Shown piece after piece: positions 43,694 to 54,963 of a stretch of DNA of 64,000 bases. A model generated the notes under the pieces. It saw only the letters and a list, made by a program, of their open reading frames with translations, searched no databases and was not told the DNA's origin. Within the stretch, counting starts at the first letter, position 1, and each line of letters starts with the position of its first letter. Made by a program: the position numbers and the translations under genes. The DNA comes from Ostrinia nubilalis (lineage: Eukaryota; Arthropoda; Insecta; Lepidoptera; Crambidae): assembly GCF_963855985.1 (NCBI RefSeq), contig NC_087114.1, positions 3,125,001 to 3,189,000 of the forward strand. Reading direction: 5' to 3'.

Positions 43694-44053
43694 GTAGGTA
43701 GCTTTTAATTTGGCCTTGCGAAATTCAATCCAAATCTCCCGTGACTTTTTTTTTTTTTTTTTTTGTGTCACAAAAAGCTTTTCCCAACCCTTTCCCTTAT
43801 CCCCTTATCCCAATCCATGCTGTACAAAATTTTTGTGTATTGTTTGTTTTGTGATGTCTTTTTGTGATTGTGTGTGATGTCTTTTTTGTTTTAGGTACGA
43901 TAAGTCCGCTTAGTTTTGCAGTTGAATTATTATTTTTTATATTTATTTTTAACATTGTGTAAAAGCTGCGCACGTGACATTGGCGGAACAGTGTGCCCCC
44001 AGTGGCGAAAAAACACAAGTCCATCGCCATCAATAAATGAAGAAGAAGAAGAA
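43694..44053 (+). terminator. LINE 3' UTR, poly(A) signal and GAA-repeat tail
   Basis: Contains an 18-base T run (43747-43764) with GTGAC before it and GTCAC just after. AATAAA at 44032-44037 is followed directly by a GAA repeat (44038-44053) abutting the target duplication. The short trinucleotide tail replaces poly(A), as in the Drosophila I factor (TAA repeats). Confidence 0.8.
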
Positions 44054-44230
44054 GGAACAACATGTAGCTGAACATGAGTCCGTAGAGCGCGGCGTCAATA
44101 CGAAGAACCATGTCCCGGGTTAGGCAGAATGTAGAATGTTGCGCGAAACACTCGAGGGACATTTCGGGAAAGTTGCTGCAACACGTAGAATTTGAGTTAC
44201 ACGAGACATTGATCCTCTATAATTATATTA

Positions 44231-44422
44231 TTGACGGGATTGCTACCATGTACCTTAATTTCGAGTCTCCGATATTTCGGCACTGTTGCAAACAAGCGCC
44301 ATGATCACGGAGTAGTAACTGAGGAACTGGCCGATATGTCTGCCCATATCACCCACCAGCTCCTCAGTTACTCCGTGATCATGGCTGACTCGAAATTAAG
44401 GTACATGGTAGCAATCCCGTCA
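44231..44422. repeat. Interrupted ~190-bp inverted repeat
   Basis: TTGACGGGATTGCTACCATG (44231) through GTACCTTAATTTCGAGTC is inverted at 44385-44422. An inner pair, CATGATCACGGAGTA(GTA)ACTGAGGA... and TCCTCAGTTACTCCGTGATCATG, follows. The left arm has about 31 extra bases containing CCGATATTTCGG. Source element unknown; CCGATATTTCGG occurs in some Penelope-like repeats, which is only a hint. Confidence 0.7.
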
Positions 44423-44869
44423 AATTCTGTTAGTGACCATGAAAGTTTAAAACAATTTATCCTCTAGTCACTCACTAGGGCCTGTGTTTTTCTACTGTGG
44501 CTTACAAGGATGAAGGGTTAGACCTTCGCCCCTTTATACGTTTTTGTCTCATGTGCCATTCGGGAGCCATCTCACATTCTTTATGTGAGGAGTAGCACTT
44601 CGGCGCCATCTTTTTTATTTTAGAGCATACCGTTTTATGAAGTAATAACAGGTACCAGCATATTTACAGTGTTTGTGCTCGCGGTGTAAAGTCCTTTTAC
44701 ATTATGTATTGTGTGTTTGATTCAGTGTTTTTTTTAGATTAAGTACAAGTAATTTCAGTAGAGTATCGTTCTTCCGAATGGACATCCCCAAAATCATTCA
44801 GAGACCTTGTCAGTCGACGTAATATTTATCAGGCTATTTAATTATTCAAATTAACTGAACTGAAAATGA

Positions 44870-44997
44870 CGGCCTCATAAAGGTAGCAGGAAGGCGCTGG
44901 ATGCAGGCCACTACAAACCGGTCATTATGGAAATCATTGGGGGAGGCCTGTGTTCAGCAGTGGACGTCCTGTGATTGGAACGATGATGATGATGAAC
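44870..44997 (+). mobile_element. RTE 3'-end fragment with GAT tail
   Basis: ATAAAGGTAGCAGGAAGGCG, TGGATGCAGGCCACTACAAA, ATTGGGGGAGGCCTGTGTTC, AGCAGTGGACGTCCTGTGAT, then GATGATGATGATGAA. No coding capacity. Confidence 0.87.
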
Positions 44998-45227
44998 AAG
45001 CCTACTGGATAGATTTTAGTTGTGGTAGTCGGATAAAAAGCAGCTGATTCTATTAAGTGATTAACTTAATTGACAGGCTCCGCGCGCTCCGAGGATTTTA
45101 ATTTTAGAGCCGACTAACTGGCGTTTCGACGAAATCACTGTTTCGCTTTACTTATTGAATTTGATAGGATCATCAACGATTGTCAATATTTATTCAGTAA
45201 ATTTTACTCTAAGTCACTTAACTTCTT

Positions 45228-45345
45228 GGAATTCACTGCCTGCTTCTGTTTTTCACGAGCATTATAATCCGGGCTCTTCAAGGCGAGTGTGAATAGGCAC
45301 TTACAGGGCAGGTATGTACCATACTAGAGGCATCTCACTGAACAT
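45228..45345 (+). mobile_element. LINE fragment: C-terminus of an RT ORF
   Basis: Reads LGIHCLLLFFTSI / WNSLPASV-like in broken frames; DNA matches the better copy at 57570-57760 (CTGCCTGCTTCTG, ATTATAATCCGGGCTCTTCA AGGCGAG). Degenerate. Confidence 0.7.
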
Positions 45346-46341
45346 CAGGTGCTTTGTGCTGAAAAAAATAGTAGAGCCGAATTTATTTTACTTTTATTTA
45401 CATAACTTTTTTGAAGCAGCTTTGTTACAATTTTCAACGTCAACAAACACAAAAGATCTTTGTACTGAACTTTTAAACTTTTTAAATGGAGCTGAAAACG
45501 ATGGGGATTTATAAAACGTCCTCTACTGGGATTCCCGTACCATAAAGTTTACCATAAAGTGCGATTTTCAACCTTAATGCACCGGCACAAAAATGTTTTG
45601 TCCGGGAAAACAAAATGGAGATAACACAGCGATGGCCACTTTTCATTTCGCAGCTCCGGGTTCGATTTGTCACGCTCACAAAGAGCGTTATCAATTTGTG
45701 TATCTCTGGGGTGCTGTGTATTTCCCTGGATAAATCACTGACGCAAAAAACTGGTAAAATATGTATAAACATTATGTATTGATTCTGTAAATTAATAGTG
45801 ATAACGTCGTTGTTTCGAAATTCAACCGAGCAAAAGAGTCAAATACAGGGGTGTCCCGAAAATCATCCTTACCACCACGTATTATGTACCTCCACATCAC
45901 GATGAAAAACCCTGTATGTTTAAAATTGAATGGAGTTTTTCTAGGTGGCTTAACCCCTCGTGATAAGCATAAAAAAATGCGTTGTTTTTGGGTGGAATTA
46001 CCACAAAGTTGGAGCTTCATTCTGTAATACGAATATACGATGAAGCCTAGACTGTAAACTGTTTGTATAATATATATACCTATTACAAATAAAAAAAAAC
46101 ATTTACATTTCACACAGAATTCTTTATCATATTTATCCTAATCGAGTAGAAGAAACTACATAAAACTTCGGTTAATCTTAATATAAACTGGTTTCCAAGC
46201 CCTATTAAACTAGGTGAAGGTCACAATGAGCCAGGCTTCAGTGCTGTCACTTCAAGAGATCCAGCAGGGCGCGTGACGTACCTATAAAGGCACGCTCCGG
46301 TAATCCTTTAGTATTTATAATACGCAACGATTCGTCGTCGG
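45346..46341. other. Stretch with no well-supported element
   Basis: A possible small element with ACAGGG/CCCTGT ends at 45846-45917 is too weak to call. Otherwise nothing recognised. Confidence 0.4.
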
Positions 46342-46460
46342 TACAGTCAGCGACAAATAGTTTGTGACACCCAAAGTGGCCAAAAAGTTGACAGCACAAC
46401 CACTACCTTGGTTGCGAACTTTTTGACTGATGGTTTTAAATACCACGGATCGTACTGTAT
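46342..46460. mobile_element. MITE-D, decayed copy
   Basis: TACAGTCAGCGACAAATAGT and TGACACCCAAAGTGGCCAAA are intact; the right half is degraded. Confidence 0.75.
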
Positions 46461-46630
46461 ATTATTATGGGACTCTTTACCGATATTAAACATGCGATGC
46501 GATGTAATGGAAAATCACTGGTGTTTTAGTTAATCTTATTTGTCCTAGACCGAACTGAGCGTAAACAACTTGACTTGTTAGGAAAAACAGGAATTTTCCA
46601 TAATTTCTTGTTAATATCTCCGTCTGCTGT

Positions 46631-46782
46631 TGTATTATTCACAAACATTACTACGAGGTCTCACAGCTCGCGTAGACGCACAGGGTGACACACGAACCTG
46701 TCACAGAGCTCGGCTTAGCTCAACGCTATGCGTTCGATTTGCTGCTTCACTTAAGCAAACATCGTTTGTGAATACGGGCGTT
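46631..46782 (+). mobile_element. MITE-B copy
   Basis: GTATTATTCACAAACATTAC to CGTTTGTGAATACGGGCGTT, with GAGGTCTCACAGCTCGCGTA and a small insertion (GGCTTAGCT) in the middle. Confidence 0.85.
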
Positions 46783-47050
46783 AGTTAAGCTTGTTTAAAA
46801 CGATACAATTATGTACAGTAAATAGTTTTACCACATAATTATGTAATTTGATTTGTTTTCTCATAGAAGTTCATTTCTTCTTCGTTCTTTCATCTTTTTG
46901 GCACATAGCCCAAAATAAAACAACTTGTTATGATATCATACAATAGGAAACACTACGAATATAATCTTACTTGAATAACTTCTGTGAATACATAATATCA
47001 AGTACAGACAGAAAGCAGCCAGACCAATACGAAAACAAATTCCTACTAAT

Positions 47051-47260
47051 ACCAATATTATAAATGCGAAAGTAGCTCTGTCTGTCTATCTCGCTTTCAC
47101 GCCTAAACAACTTAACCAATTTTGATGAAATTTGGCATAGAGATAGTTTAAGTACTAGATAGTTGATCCCGGTTTTTGAAACAGGGACGCGCGCGCAAAA
47201 AATTTTTTTCTGTGACAAACAAAATTCCGCGCGGAAGCCATGGGTGGAAAGCTAGTGTTT
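47051..47260 (-). mobile_element. RTE-like retroposon 3' end
   Basis: CTACTAATACCAATATTATA AATGCGAAAGT, then TTTTGATGAAATTTGGCATA, ending GGAAGCCATGGGTGGAAAGC TAG. Tail-first order shows minus orientation. Confidence 0.8.
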
Positions 47261-47375
47261 ACATAAGGCAAGGTTCGAACCCTCGTCTTCTATAGATGTC
47301 GCTTAACTCAGTCAGTGAGGTATGGGGGCGGTACGGGAGGGTGTTTTTGTAACGTCAAACGTCAGCAAAACTTTA

Positions 47376-47975
47376 TACAGTGTGTCCGGGCATGTAGTGA
47401 TCAAACTTTAAGGGCGTAATCTATGGACAATTTTATCAGTGAAAATACTTCAAATTTGGAGCTTGACCCATTTCTCGCAAAATTACAAGGATTTAAGTTT
47501 TGAATTTTAAGTTTTCACCTCTTCCTTCAAAAACAAGTGATAGCGTGGGTAGCTTAACACTAATAAGCAAAAATTTTATTTCATGCGATAGCCAATAAAA
47601 TTATTTATTAGCAGAAGTAGAAAACAGATACAAGTTTCATACATTTTAAGGGAGTAAGAATGTATTTAATTAGAAAAAAACATGACTCTTTTCTTTTTCA
47701 GTTACTTTCCAACATAAGAAAAACCAGGTCGTAAATGTATGTTTTATTTGCATTGTATTATTAGTATTTGAGCTATTCTACAAAATGATTGTAAATTTAT
47801 TAGTCTACGTCAATTAGTTTCGACGTAATTGTTGAACAAAGATACCCCTTCCCAGCGGTTTATGCCTATGTGAGTAGTGTCAATGTAAAATGAGTAAAAA
47901 CTATGACGTCTATGATGTTCTGTCATATCATCCTTTACTACCTGAACGCCTGTGGACATTACCAGAGTAAATACA
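47376..47975. other. Stretch with a possible transposon end
   Basis: ACAGTGTGTCCGGGCATG (47377) looks like a DNA-transposon end, but I find no partner. The rest is unrecognised. Confidence 0.35.
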
Positions 47976-48195
47976 AATGAGTAGGTCATCTTCATAGAAA
48001 CGCACCGAGCGCGGTTTGTATGTGAGCGCGCGCCAATACGTATGCGGCGCGCACGCACAGACTGACAAAATTCGGGGCAACTCACCGCTAATCAACGCTA
48101 AATTTTGTCAGTGTGTGCGTGCGCGCCGCATACGTATTGGCGCGCTCACATACAAACCGCGCTCGGGCGTTATTATGAAGATGACCTACTCATTT
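47976..48195. mobile_element. 220-bp near-perfect palindrome (foldback MITE)
   Basis: Arms 47976-48072 and 48101-48195 differ at only a few positions. Left arm: AATGAGTAGGTCATCTTCAT, then GAGCGCGGTTTGTATGTGAG, CCAATACGTATGCGGCGCGC, GACAAAATT. The loop is 28 bases. A clear target duplication is not seen. Very GC-rich compared with its surroundings. Confidence 0.9.
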
Positions 48196-48427
48196 AAATA
48201 CAAATGACATTACTGTCCATCAATGTGTTGAGCGCTAGACCTACAGCATAGTAGTTGAGTTCACAATCACCGTGCCAAATCGTCCATCAAGCCATAAAAA
48301 CTATCTCTCAACTCTCAAGTTAATCTCTATGAGATATTTTATTTCAATTTCTCGTGTATGTAGTGCAATTAGTTTAATTGGACTACAACATACGAGTACG
48401 CTGTGTTTTGGCGAATATCCAATACTA

Positions 48428-48916
48428 CACTCGGCGTCAAAGAAATCGCACCTCCCGCGACAATAATTTTGAAGACTTTCTTCTGTGTGACACAATCATG
48501 GTGCCCCACCAATATGGGTGTTATTTGAAAGCCCAGTAATTATAAAAAAATCACATTTAATTTTTTTTTAAACAATTTAACCATAAATGTGACTTTAAAA
48601 AACGCCTCACTTGGGGCTCGCCTCTGGAACCAATTAGAACGATTTTTGTTTGTTTTTTTTAATAAAACCAAAATAATGATCTCACGTGTCCTCTTTAACA
48701 GATGAATAGCGATTAATCCCAATTTAACATTATTATAACGATAAAAGTCGTCTCAAGCGACTCGATCCTTCTAAAGACACATTTTTTCAAAACCTTTCCT
48801 TTAATGAAATTAAGTTTAGTTTAGGCTTTCAAATGGTACCAATATCGGTGGGAAATGGAGATGCATACGTTTGAAAGTGCTTGTCGCGGGAGGTGCGATT
48901 TATTTGACGCCGAGTG
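48428..48916. mobile_element. 489-bp mariner-type non-autonomous element
   Basis: Ends CACTCGGCGTCAAAGAAATC with GCACCTCCCGCGACAA, and their complement at the right end (one or two mismatches over about 37 bases). TA lies at 48426-48427 and 48917-48918. The GCGTCAAA core near the end resembles MITE-D. No transposase ORF. Confidence 0.9.
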
Positions 48917-49049
48917 TATTACTATTACTACGGAAGTGAATTCACAGTAAATGTAGTCTGGATATTGGATTTGAAAGCTTTGGAGAGAGAACGCAAACAT
49001 TTTTCTATCAAATACCAATTTATTACTTTAATATTACGGGATTTTCCGA

Positions 49050-49170
49050 CTCCGCTGCAACTCCTGTGCAACCAGGATCTATAGCTTGACCGCCAAAACC
49101 CAACCAGTGAAGGTCAAGTTTGTCCCGGGGGAAAGTTAAACTGTCATTGGACCCGCAACGAAATTAATCA
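49050..49170 (+). repeat. Repeat R copy
   Basis: GCTGCAACTCCTGTGCAACC, CTTGACCGCCAAAACCCAAC, GGAAAGTTAAACTGTCATTG. It preserves the site into which the 612-bp element inserted in the copy at 11400-12155. Confidence 0.8.
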
Positions 49171-49494
49171 GAAGAGACCACAAATACCAGTAAATATAGT
49201 AATTAACCAATAGCCAGTATACTTTCTGGGTTCAACCCATTATAGATTTTACGTGACTGCTAGGTTTTAGTCATACCCTATTTTCCAATAACAGACGGTA
49301 ATTCCCAACCGTATCGACGTTCCTGCCAACCCACCCACCCCTGTAGGGGTGCCACGAGACAAATGATTTGTTTCATTAAAAAACGTATTCTGTGTGTTTT
49401 CCCTTTGGATACATATTCGTTTGGCTGCATAATTTGACGATAACTCTTTGGGATAGACGGCTACTTGAATGTGAAATAGCTCTTTTTTACCCAA

Positions 49495-49600
49495 CTGCGC
49501 CAGAAGGAGGGTTACGTTTTTCGAATGTACATATTTATGTCTTTGACAAGCTCTGCGGCCTAAACGGCTTGACCGATTTCAGCGTGAACGGTGTCGTTAG
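49495..49600 (+). mobile_element. LINE-tail fragment
   Basis: ACTGCGCCAGAAGGAGGGTT ACGTTTTTCGA, then TTTGACAAGCTCTGCGGCCT AAACGGCTTGACCGATTT: the 3' tail family also seen at 12820, 27097 and 61900. Confidence 0.65.
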
Positions 49601-50042
49601 ATTCTTTCTAACTCCTCGGTATTATCAAGTTTGGAAATAAATAAAATGGCGGATTTTAGAGTTTTAGAGCCATTTGTCTAAAAAAAAAGATTTTTAAAAA
49701 ATAGAAGAACCAAGAACTGTAAAAACGTCAACCAGATAAAGGATTTTTTGAACATAAATTGAAAAAAAAAAAAAATTTCATTTTGTTATAGAAATAAAAA
49801 CTGCCGGCATCTATGACATTGACAACTTTGCCAGCAAATTGCATCTCCCAAGTGCCAACCCTGTCCAGGGAGTAGCGACTAAACCGGTCGCAATACGGGC
49901 GCATTATTTTTTCAATATTTCGATACGGCAACCCCTTTTTTTCTTTCCGATCGAACTTTCATGTTATGTTACATTTTTTACTGTGCCAGAAATCGCAGGT
50001 TCTATTCCCGCATGATACAAACCTTTGTGTTTACAATCTAAA

Positions 50043-50180
50043 AACTGGAAAGGCAACTGACTGACATAGTGATCCAACGCACAGCCCAAACCACTGGACG
50101 GATCGGCCTGAAATTTGGCATGCAGGTAGATGTTATGACGTAGGCATCCGCTAAGAAAGGATTTTATGGCGGCCGCTAGT
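50043..50180 (-). mobile_element. Retroposon 3' end (GCCCGCGACTTCG family, truncated)
   Basis: AACTGACTGACATAGTGATC, CAGCCCAAACCACTGGACGG, GGCATGCAGGTAGATGTTAT, GGCGGCCGCTAGT. The central GCGACTTCGT part is deleted. Confidence 0.8.
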
Positions 50181-50264
50181 TTTTACTGTAAAGTTTTTGA
50201 ATTACTGATTTCATATTAATATCCGAAAATCCGAATTGCTTGACCCAATTGTAACTACAAAATC

Positions 50265-50370
50265 GTATTCCGTAGGATTCTGGGTAAAGCTCGCTTCCAC
50301 CTTCGGCCTGATCATCACTTACTATCAGGTGGGATACAGGCCAAGAGCTTCCTTGTTGTGGAAATAAAAA
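50265..50370 (+). repeat. Interspersed LINE-like fragment
   Basis: GCTCGCTTCCACCTTCGGCC TGATCATCACTTACTATCAG, ACAGGCCAAGAGCTTCCTTG TTGTGG; shared with 57345-57440 and, reversed, 37760. Confidence 0.7.
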
Positions 50371-50408
50371 AAATATCTTATCAAAAAGATATAATTTGTT
50401 TTTTCTTA

Positions 50409-50627
50409 GGCCCAGTTTTTTGATTCATAGTTAAAATAACAAATTGTTAAATTTTGCTACTAATGGTTAAATATTAACAAAATGTTAACTCATTGTTAAA
50501 AAATGTACTAAAAGTCTAGCTAACCATTGTTCGAAAAACATTTTTCTCTGATATTTAACCACTTGTCATTTGACATCTGTCAAACTTGACCATTGGTTAT
50601 TTTAACTACGAATCAAAAAACCGGGCC
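50409..50627. mobile_element. PIF/Harbinger-type MITE
   Basis: Ends GGCCCAGTTTTTTGATTCAT and, inverted, GGCCCGGTTTTTTGATTCGT. TTA lies at 50406-50408 and 50628-50630. The interior is full of TTAAC/GTTAA words. 219 bp. Confidence 0.92.
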
Positions 50628-50630
50628 TTA

Positions 50631-53546
50631 GACCTTCTTTACGATACACTTAAGAACTTAACCTTTTAAACACAACATTATTTCAACTGAACTTAACTGC
50701 AATTTCACTCGCTCCCTCCCTTTACAGAGTATTAACAAACTTGCTCGCTGCCGGAGAGTTTAACACAAAGCTCACAAAACCATTTATAAATTGCGAGGCA
50801 ACTCCATCCATCATTGTTAAACAAAGTGAAAATGCAATAAAAATAACTTGGCTCACTTTTTCAACGAAAGCGCAATCTGTGTGCGGTTATACCCAACGGG
50901 TAGCAATACTTTTGAATTTTTATGAGTTTTCTATTTACATGTATACGGAACGATTTTAACGTTCGTTGAACGTTTATTGACATGCAGACAGACATAAATA
51001 TTATTGAAAGCATACCACACAAAACTGACTAATAGATACAAAAATGTCGCTAAGAAGCGATCTCTTTTACACAATCCTTCCTTAGAGATGACAGATGCTT
51101 AGTAAGCTGTATTTTCGTAATTAGTATATCAACAGTATATAATGAGTAATAATGACATTTAACCACTGTTTCATCTACCTACTACGAAATGTGGAATTTC
51201 CCCAAAGGATTTGGATCATAATATCGATTTACACCTAAATTTAAATCATAGGACATCTGTAGACTCTTCTGTTCACATTTTAATGATAATAATTTCTCTG
51301 TTTCAGGTAAGTACCAGTGATTCGTTAAAGTATAATCTTATGGAACAAACAAGGGTAATGTATAATAGTATTTATCCTATTATTTACAGCCCGTCAATAA
51401 CGAGATGGCCCAAAAAATTTTAAACTTTGTATCTTTTGCATAAAGTTTAAAATCAATTGATATTTTGTGGTAGAGTTGTGCATGCTGTGATTTTTATTAT
51501 GGTTTGTTTTGATTGTTTAGATGTTTATTCATATTTCATACGTATTTTTGGTGAAGGGACAATCGTGATATTTATACGTACGTATCAGGTTCCTAAAAAA
51601 GTTGTGTTCATTTCAAGCATTTTTTTTAAGAATTCACATGCTAATTTTATCTCCACAGCTTGAAAATTACGACCATAATCGACAACGATTGTTTTTATGA
51701 TGACATTCCTAAGAAATGCCTCTTTAATATTCTAAAAACAAAATTGTTTGAATTATCTCCGCATAATTCAATAATGCAGTAACCGATTAGTCACAATCAC
51801 GACGAAATATTCTTCGGATCGTTACTCTGTACAAAAATATTTGATCCCGTTTTGAACCTTATTCTTTAAGCAATAAGAGTCTCAACCATCGCTCGTAAAA
51901 CAGTTACCCGTCTTGCCAGGAAATATATTTTATTTGTGTACAGTCCGTCAACACATTTTTATTGCGAAAATCGAACCTATTACCACTACATAAGAAGGCA
52001 CAGGTTATTTTGATGTGCCATCGTCCTTTATTATACTTATACAGTTTAGCGTGTTTGCTCATTGTAACCGACGTTTATGATTACGTGTAACATTTTTTTT
52101 TGCGGGCGTCAAGCGAAATACTGCAGCTTCTCCTGTATCTTTTGTAGCTGTAATTTGCAACAAAAATCTAGGTACTGTTTTTACAAAATACAAAAATAAA
52201 TGGCCATTACAAGAAAAAAGAAAACATAAATCTGTGACACTCTTAAGAGTGTTTTTTTTTTTCTATTCTTAAAAAGTGGTCTGTCGTTTGGACACAAACA
52301 GGTGAATTTACCCTATAATTTGAAAAGATAAAAATCACCTGGGAGAACTGAAATATGATGGGCATACAATCTAAACTAAGACAGACTTGCACCATCATTA
52401 ACTTTAAATTTGACAAACGTAAAAAATCTGTTAAACTCCATACAAAAAGCACCGGATATTGTTATTGTTACGGTTAAGCCTTTCTTGATTTTGCTCAGTC
52501 AAAGCCTCCACCCAAGCGTCTGGTCTTCTGATCGAAGATCGTCTTGATTGGGATAGAGAATCTTGTAGTTTTTGGAGACTGTTGTTTCTTTTTTCACGAA
52601 ATCTAGCCCACAAAGAAGGTTACTTTTTTGGTCACTATTTATTTATTTATTTTATAGAAACCAACAGCGATACAATGAAAATGTTAGTTATAAGATTTAG
52701 ACTGATAGTATAGCCAATGAAAGGTTTCCCTTTTTATAAAAGTACATTGTTATACAAGTATGTAAAAGTATATTATTAAAAATATTCTACCTTTATTATT
52801 ATCTTTCTTCTGTATTCTAATCTCTTTTTCGAACCATAATATTATGTCAGTTTTTGTCAAAACCTATCCATAGTCTTGACTGGAGGCGTGAAATGAAAGA
52901 TGATTATTTATTTTTAGAAGCATTAGCCGTTCTATGAACGCGTAGGCTGCTAATGCTGTGAGACCCTCAAGTAAAGTGTTGCTCATAAATGTATTAATAA
53001 ACCTATTGACGTCACGATAGAGAGAAATGAAACGTCACCGTTATAAAAAGGATCTTCATAGGTGTTTTATTTGACTTTCTATCACCACCTTTTTCTACCA
53101 CATCTAAAGCCTAAGAAGGGCGCCAAATGTAAAGAATGGGGCGCTTTGTGAAAAAAATGTTACAGCACAAGATATTCTATCGATAGTTAATTTTAAACAC
53201 CCAGTTGGTTTTTTTTTTGAACACATCTCCTGAGTCTTACTGAGACCTTTTTTTTTGGCACCTCAAACGTTTGAAGGAGGCGCCAGAATAAAATTTTGCC
53301 CCGGTTAGAAAAAAGTCGCAGATCCGTGACTGTCTGTCTTCCCATAGATATCATTACCAACTTAATGAAGCCAGAGGGCAGGTTTATTGTTTGTGTTTTA
53401 TTAACTTGGACGGTGTTACACATGTCATAGAGACAAATGAGTCATTTTCTTCAAGTACTTATGCTTTATGTAATGTTGTTAACACATTCTTTACGTATTC
53501 TATAAAATTACGTATAAAAATAACATTCTATAATCTTCCACATTAT
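50631..53546. other. Island without recognised repeats
   Basis: 2.9 kb with no clear transposon except a short segment near 52405-52475 shared with 20540-20615. It contains recursive-splice candidate 2. No exon with known protein similarity. Confidence 0.45.
51270..51315 (+). promoter_or_regulatory. Candidate recursive splice site 2
   Basis: CTGTTCACATTTTAATGATAA (possible branch point TTTTAATGA), then pyrimidine-rich AATTTCTCTGTTTCAG ending at 51306, immediately followed by GTAAGTACC from 51307. Same design and strand as site 1, 20.3 kb downstream. The shared GTTTCAG|GTAAGTAC core is 15 bases. Confidence 0.55.
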
Positions 53547-53664
53547 CCCCCTTATTAATAAAAGTTACACCCTAGTTGAACTCTGACTTAAATTGTAATT
53601 TAGTATGGAAATGTCATTATAATCCAGGGTTCATCCTAGACGTAACTTTTTATTAATAAGGGGG
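53547..53664. mobile_element. Small inverted-repeat MITE
   Basis: Ends CCCCCTTATTAATAAAAGTT AC and GTAACTTTTTATTAATAAGG GGG. 118 bp; target duplication unclear. Confidence 0.85.
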
Positions 53665-54879
53665 TAAGCAAGCGTACACTGTGCCGTGGTATCTTATGTC
53701 ATTGCATTAAAAGCTATTTTACAGCAAGAATGTATTTTTTATGCTGACTATACGACTTACTTTTACTGAACGCTCAGCAGATAGTTATTATAACAAACAA
53801 AATAGAAAACCTCCAACAAAGTTTGTCGCCCATTGTGGCGAGTCACAGTCCAAAAGTTTAGTAACGATCCTACAACAAACTGGCTTGTTGACGTTGTTGT
53901 TTTTCATTCATGCCAGTTTCAGGGCCGTATCCAGTGTATCCTGGTCCTTCGGTCTTGCGTGTACAACTGTACCAACATACAGACAGATACTTTATGAACA
54001 GGGTCGCCTCGCCTCTGTACCTCTGTACGAGTATAAACAGGGTCGCCATATTGAAGTATGGTTCTTTGTTATGAAAGTTTGTTTCTTGTTAGCTCTATCT
54101 TCTGTGTATCCCGTTTCCCATATTCAATCCTTGTCTAAATCCGGATTTCAACTGTCAAAATTGAATCTGTTTTCGATCAAACATCCACAATTTTTGATGC
54201 GTTTACACATACGTACGTACGTGTAAACGCATCAAAAATTACGTACGTTTACGTTGAAAGTTTAAATAGTCTTATAAACAAATGTCAAGTGTTTACGCTA
54301 ACTGGTAACTGTCATACCCTGGTAAGCGATGCACAATCGCACATATTTTATGGTAGTAACTTGTATTCTATGTGAGAAAGGGGTCACGGAGTTCCGAACT
54401 TTGTTAGTAGGCAAAGTCGCAGAGGCTGTAATCGGCTCACTAGCGAATTTCGTACCGCCTATTTTCACCAGGGATACTGTAGGATTTTAACGGTGAAAGA
54501 ATTTTTCAAATCGGTCTAGTAATTTCGTAGCCTACAATCAAATCTTTCCTGTTAATAATATTAGTGTAATAAATGTCTTTTTCTGTCACTAATGGTACAA
54601 AGACAAACACTAGTAACTAATGGTAACTTCGAACTCCTTTGGTAGGTAACCCTATGTATCTAGTATGGAAATAGTAGAGAAGGGTCAAGGCGAGCTGGTC
54701 CGCGATTCGAAATAGCCGACACGCGCTGCGTTTCAGTGTCAGCTGGCGGAAGGCATTGTGGATATGCCGAGTGCCGACTCGGCTTAACTGCATCTTGGGA
54801 GTTAAGAAAGATGGGGAGTTAAGGAGTTAAGACTTAAGAGAAACTGGACTGATTAACAGTTTGTTGATTATTGAAGACT
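53665..54879. other. Stretch with a 161-codon ORF of doubtful meaning
   Basis: ORF 53741-54226 (plus) has no recognisable domain and runs into the hairpin at 54189, so chance is likelier than a gene. No transposon end seen. Confidence 0.35.
54189..54240. repeat. Perfect 20-bp inverted duplication, 12-base spacer
   Basis: AATTTTTGATGCGTTTACAC (54189-54208) is exactly inverted at 54221-54240; the spacer is an alternating ACGT run. Confidence 0.95.
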
Positions 54880-54963
54880 AGCTGTGCCCGCGACTTCGTC
54901 ATTCATCATCATTCGACCCCCTAGCTTCGGGACTATTCCCACCTCTCGTTCCAACCGCAACGA

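Larger units (their letters stand above)
38462..44053 (+). mobile_element. Apparently full-length I-group non-LTR retrotransposon
   Basis: A perfect 14-bp target duplication GGAACAACATGTAG lies at 38448-38461 and 44054-44067. Between them are a 167-bp 5' UTR, ORF1 (38629-40047), ORF2 (40007-43693), a ~340-bp 3' UTR with AATAAA (44032-44037), and a GAA-repeat tail ending at the duplication. Both ORFs are open and all catalytic motifs I looked for are present. RNase H plus a short trinucleotide tail instead of poly(A) fits the I group (I/Nimb-like); Jockey-type elements usually lack RNase H. The ORFs overlap by 41 bases, ORF2 in the +1 frame. Confidence 0.95.

Noticed and set aside
45846..45917. 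72-bp element with ACAGGG/CCCTGT ends
   Set aside because: The inverted match is only six or seven bases and there is no target duplication.
53741..54226. 161-codon plus-strand ORF
   Set aside because: No recognised domain, no splice or repeat context supporting a gene, and it ends in a palindrome. Chance ORF likely.
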